Origin: Elusimicrobiota bacterium
Lineage (GTDB): Bacteria; Elusimicrobiota; Elusimicrobia; Elusimicrobiales; UBA9959
Assembly (NCBI GenBank): GCA_003500765.1
Contig: DNQL01000277.1
Coordinates: forward strand, 1 to 16,636
Direction: 5' to 3'
Length of the DNA: 16,636 nt
In this document: in pieces, positions 14,462 to 16,636 of the stretch
Layout of the letters: each line of letters begins with the position of its first letter
How positions within the stretch are numbered: the first letter of the stretch is position 1
Notes under the pieces: model-generated
Databases searched by the model: none
What the model was told of the DNA's origin: nothing
Seen by the model: the letters and a program-made list of their open reading frames with translations, nothing else
Program-made: the position numbers and the translations under genes

Positions 14462-15405
14462 AACGCCGTGCCGCCTGGCCGCTGCTGGCGGCGGCGCTGT
14501 TGCTTGTGCCGGCCGCCGCTTCGGCCGGCCGGGCCGTCTGGGTCTGGGAGCCCGAGACCTTCGCCATGCTGGAGGACCGCCGCGCCGCCTTGGAGGCGAT
14601 ATCTTTCCTTAACTCCAAGGGCATAGATACCGTTTATCTTTACGCGGACTCCTACAAGGGCCGCAGCCACCTCGAAAAAAAGCCGAAACTTTACCGGGCT
14701 TTGCTCAGGAGGCTGGGCAAGCGCGGTATACGCGCTTACGCCCTGCTCGGTTCCTGGCATCTGCGCACCCACGAATATGTCCTGCCGGAGCGGCACCCGG
14801 AGGCCGTCGCCATGCTGGAGAGGGTCCTGTCCTACAACGCCGCTTCAAAGCCGGGCGAGCGCTTCGCCGGGGTCAATATCGACATAGAGCCTCATATGCT
14901 CGAGACCTGGAAGACGGACAGAGAAGGGCTGCTGCTGAACTTTCTGGACATGTCCCGGGCGCTGATGGACGCCAAGCGGCGGGCCCGCGCGGACATCCTG
15001 GTCGGCCCCGCCATCCCTTTCTGGCTGGACCGGATAGAGCTGGAATGGGGCGGCGAGAAGAAGCCGGTCAGCGAGCATGTGCTTGATATATACGATACAG
15101 CGGCCCTGATGAACTATCGCGATAGAGCGGAGGGCCGGGACGGTATGATAGAGCACGCCGCTTCGGAGCTGGCTTACGCGGGGAAACTTGGCAAGCTTCT
15201 GGCTATCGGCGTGGAGGTCACGCCCAACGAGGTGGCCAAGGTTACCTTTGACGAGCTGAGCGAGGAGTACATGGAGGGGGAACTTGCCAAAGCGGAGGCC
15301 GTTTTCTCCGCCAGCCCGGCTTTCGACGGCTTCGTCATACACCATTACGAAAGCTACAGGGACTGGCTCAGGGCCCGCGGCGGCAAGGAGAAGGAAAGAA
15401 AATGA
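14458..15405 (+). CDS. Exported TIM-barrel glycoside-hydrolase-like protein
   Basis: 315 residues with a clear signal peptide (MKRRAAWPLLAAALLLVPAA, cleaved at ASA before GRAVWVWEP). The mature protein has alternating beta strands and amphipathic helices: RAVWVWEP, GIDTVYLYADSY, GIRAYALLGSWH, FAGVNIDIEPH, ADILVGPAIPFW, DTAALMNYRD, KLLAIGVEV and FDGFVIHHYESY, which reads as an eight-stranded TIM barrel. D142 and E144 in VNIDIEPH sit at the end of a barrel strand, where acid/base residues of GH18-like and related hydrolases lie (DxE pattern). I cannot name the family or substrate. The 4-bp ATGA overlaps at both ends tie it to the outer-membrane barrel protein and the lipid kinase. A periplasmic glycan-trimming role is inferred by analogy with PgaB beside PgaA. 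Confidence 0.75.
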   Translation: MKRRAAWPLLAAALLLVPAAASAGRAVWVWEPETFAMLEDRRAALEAISFLNSKGIDTVYLYADSYKGRSHLEKKPKLYRALLRRLGKRGIRAYALLGSWHLRTHEYVLPERHPEAVAMLERVLSYNAASKPGERFAGVNIDIEPHMLETWKTDREGLLLNFLDMSRALMDAKRRARADILVGPAIPFWLDRIELEWGGEKKPVSEHVLDIYDTAALMNYRDRAEGRDGMIEHAASELAYAGKLGKLLAIGVEVTPNEVAKVTFDELSEEYMEGELAKAEAVFSASPAFDGFVIHHYESYRDWLRARGGKEKERK

Positions 15406-15758
15406 GGAAGAGACTGCTCAGTTTTAAATACGCTTTCAAGGGGCTCGCCGCGCTGGCCTCCTCCGAGCCGAACTTCCAGATTCATCTCGCGGCGGCGGCG
15501 GTGGTGGTCTTTCTAGGGTTCTGGCTGGAGATCTCCGCGGTGGAATGGTGCCTGGCGCTGCTCTGCTTCGCGGCCGTGATGGCGGCCGAGGCTCTCAATA
15601 GCGCCGTGGAGAAGCTGACCGACATGGTCTCGCCGGGACACGACCCGCGCGCCGGCCGGGTCAAGGATATGGCGGCCGGGGGAGTCCTGGCCGCGGCCAT
15701 CATGGCCGCGGTGATAGGCGGGGTCATCTTCGTCCCGAAACTGCTCAGGGTTTTCTGA
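15402..15758 (+). CDS. dgkA: Diacylglycerol/undecaprenol kinase (DgkA family)
   Basis: 118 residues, the normal size of these small integral-membrane kinases, which phosphorylate diacylglycerol or undecaprenol with ATP. Seen: a short amphipathic N terminus (SFKYAFKGL), the E-x-N substrate region NFQIHLAAA, a hydrophobic helix at ~30-60, the signature E63-A-L-N66-S-A-V-E70-K-L-T-D74, then SPGHDPRAGRVK88-D89-MAAGGV, and a last membrane helix. The H..K-D-x-A-A-G arrangement resembles the Gram-positive undecaprenol-kinase type at least as much as E. coli DgkA, so the lipid substrate is open. It starts within the ATGA overlap after the TIM-barrel gene, the last of four. Its stop lies inside an intrinsic terminator, and its last 14 bp overlap the convergent gene. 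Confidence 0.92.
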   Translation: MRKRLLSFKYAFKGLAALASSEPNFQIHLAAAAVVVFLGFWLEISAVEWCLALLCFAAVMAAEALNSAVEKLTDMVSPGHDPRAGRVKDMAAGGVLAAAIMAAVIGGVIFVPKLLRVF

Positions 15759-15765
15759 GTTTTTT
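15744..15765 (+). terminator. Intrinsic terminator of the SRAP-dgkA operon
   Basis: CTCAG (15744-15748) and CTGAG (15755-15759) form a short stem around GGTTTT, followed at once by six T (15760-15765). The stop codon of dgkA (15756-15758) lies in the right arm, and the hairpin also covers the end of the convergent gene. The stem is short, but the T-run is well placed. Confidence 0.55.
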
Positions 15766-16636
15766 GTAAAGGCCCGCGAATTCGTCCGATGAGCCGGACG
15801 GAGCCAGGAAGGCGTGCGCTACCACCGGCTTTTCCATCTTCATGGTTTCCCTGACGGCCTTTTCTTTCTGGGCGGGAGTCATCGATTTCCAGGGATAGTT
15901 GGCGTAGCCTAGCTTGTACTTCCCGGCCAGTTCCCTTTCTTTCTTTATCCAGGGCAGGTCCTCCGGGTTCTTCGGGTCCAGCAGCGAGACCAACGAGGCC
16001 ACGTCGGAATTTATAAGGGTCATGAACTCCTCGTCGGTGGGGTAGGGCGTCAGGAACACCTCCCCGCCGAGGTCGGTTGCCGGGCCGCGCTCGAATTTTT
16101 TCCTTTCGCCGATGCTTTTCCTGTGCGATATCCCGGAAACCGCGGCCGCGCCGCCGGAGGCGTTGACGAGCATTTTCCGGAAAAGCCGCACCCGGTCCCT
16201 GCCCAGGTAGCAGTGGACATAGTACTTGCCGCCGCGGTCCAGCAGCTTTTTTATCTCGGCTTCGACATGGTCGTTGGAGGAGATCCAGGGCAGCATCGGC
16301 ACGTGGATAAGTTCGAGCCCTATCTCGCGGGCCGCCTTTATCTCTTTATCGAGCAGTACCGGTTCGAAAGGCGCCACGGCCCGGCTCATTATCGGGACCA
16401 CGGCGGTGTAGCCCTCGGCTTTGAGCTCGGCCAGGCGTTCCTTCTCGGGGTAGGGGCCGAAGACGAACTCGCTGCCGGCGAAGGTTTCGCCGAGGCCCTT
16501 GCCGCCCGCGCCTGCCATCATCTTCGGGTTCATCCAGAAAGCCATCGCCGCCAGGAACATCGCCAGCGACAGCGCGGGCAGGCCCAGCCGCCCGGCCCTG
16601 CCGGAGGCGGCCAGCGTGGCGGCAGTCAGCCGCCGG
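15745..16636 (-). CDS. Membrane-anchored tandem dual-specificity-phosphatase-like protein, second domain degenerate (5' end beyond window)
   Basis: The frame is open from TGA (complement of 15745-15747) to the right edge. The first in-window ATG (16558-16560) has no ribosome site and falls inside a hydrophobic helix (LGLPALSLAMFLAAMAFWMN), so the true start is probably further right. Counting from that ATG: domain 1 (~28-125) ends in YYVHCYLGRDR, with C117 and R123 forming the HCx5R phosphatase loop. Domain 2 (~165-270) repeats the layout (F-x3-PYP, a KE...A...L helix, a PW turn, a V-x-H loop), but in HAFLAPSGS residue A250 replaces Cys and G256 replaces Arg, so it should be inactive. The family catalyses dephosphorylation of proteins, phosphoinositides or other small substrates; the substrate here is unknown. 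The helix would anchor the protein, with the domains likely outside the cytoplasm if it acts as a signal anchor (inference). It converges on dgkA with a 14-bp overlap. Confidence 0.8.
   Translation of the reverse strand, partial: RRLTAATLAASGRAGRLGLPALSLAMFLAAMAFWMNPKMMAGAGGKGLGETFAGSEFVFGPYPEKERLAELKAEGYTAVVPIMSRAVAPFEPVLLDKEIKAAREIGLELIHVPMLPWISSNDHVEAEIKKLLDRGGKYYVHCYLGRDRVRLFRKMLVNASGGAAAVSGISHRKSIGERKKFERGPATDLGGEVFLTPYPTDEEFMTLINSDVASLVSLLDPKNPEDLPWIKKERELAGKYKLGYANYPWKSMTPAQKEKAVRETMKMEKPVVAHAFLAPSGSSDEFAGLYKKLRKP

Overview
The window is a GC-rich bacterial segment with eleven protein genes, ten on the + strand and one on the - strand, and no rRNA, tRNA, IS element or CRISPR array that I can see. 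The cell is very likely Gram-negative: there is an outer-membrane barrel protein, a lipoprotein signal, a large exported alpha-2-macroglobulin and signal-peptidase-I type leaders. The codon style is unusual for such high GC, with many AUA isoleucine and AGG arginine codons. Together with the gene mix (NuoB/hydrogenase-type subunit, A2M, HtpX, PAS/GAF kinase) this would fit a phylum such as Elusimicrobiota, but that placement is a low-confidence impression and nothing in the window proves it.

Layout. (1) 1-141: the tail of a NuoB/energy-converting hydrogenase small subunit, ending inside a 26-bp-arm palindrome that looks like a terminator. (2) 257-7364: a two-gene unit of a giant thioester-containing alpha-2-macroglobulin and DNA polymerase IV, 7 bp apart. 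(3) 7365-7894: a 530-bp non-coding region with a 10-bp GC hairpin, an 11/16-bp tandem repeat, and two overlapping divergent promoters that share a dyad. The leftward promoter plus the leftward terminator outline a possible ~270-nt RNA on the - strand. (4) 7895-9456: the membrane protease HtpX, translationally coupled (GTGA overlap) to a small lipoprotein. (5) 9607-12096: a soluble orphan histidine kinase with three PAS-like regions, one carrying four cysteines, and a GAF domain, behind a structured leader. (6) 12143-15758: a tightly packed unit of an SRAP DNA-protein crosslink protein (apparently from a leaderless mRNA), a TPR plus outer-membrane barrel protein, a secreted TIM-barrel hydrolase-like protein and a DgkA-type lipid kinase, closed by an intrinsic terminator. 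(7) 15745-16636: a convergent gene on the - strand for a membrane-anchored tandem dual-specificity-phosphatase-like protein whose second domain has lost its catalytic residues; it runs off the right edge.

How the genes work together. Most products act at the envelope: A2M (protease trap), HtpX and its lipoprotein (membrane quality control), the barrel/TIM-barrel pair (possibly glycan export or trimming, by analogy with PgaA/PgaB) and DgkA (lipid phosphorylation). Two DNA-damage genes, dinB and the SRAP gene, sit inside these envelope operons. The least explained parts are the 7365-7730 intergenic region and the tandem phosphatase/pseudophosphatase.
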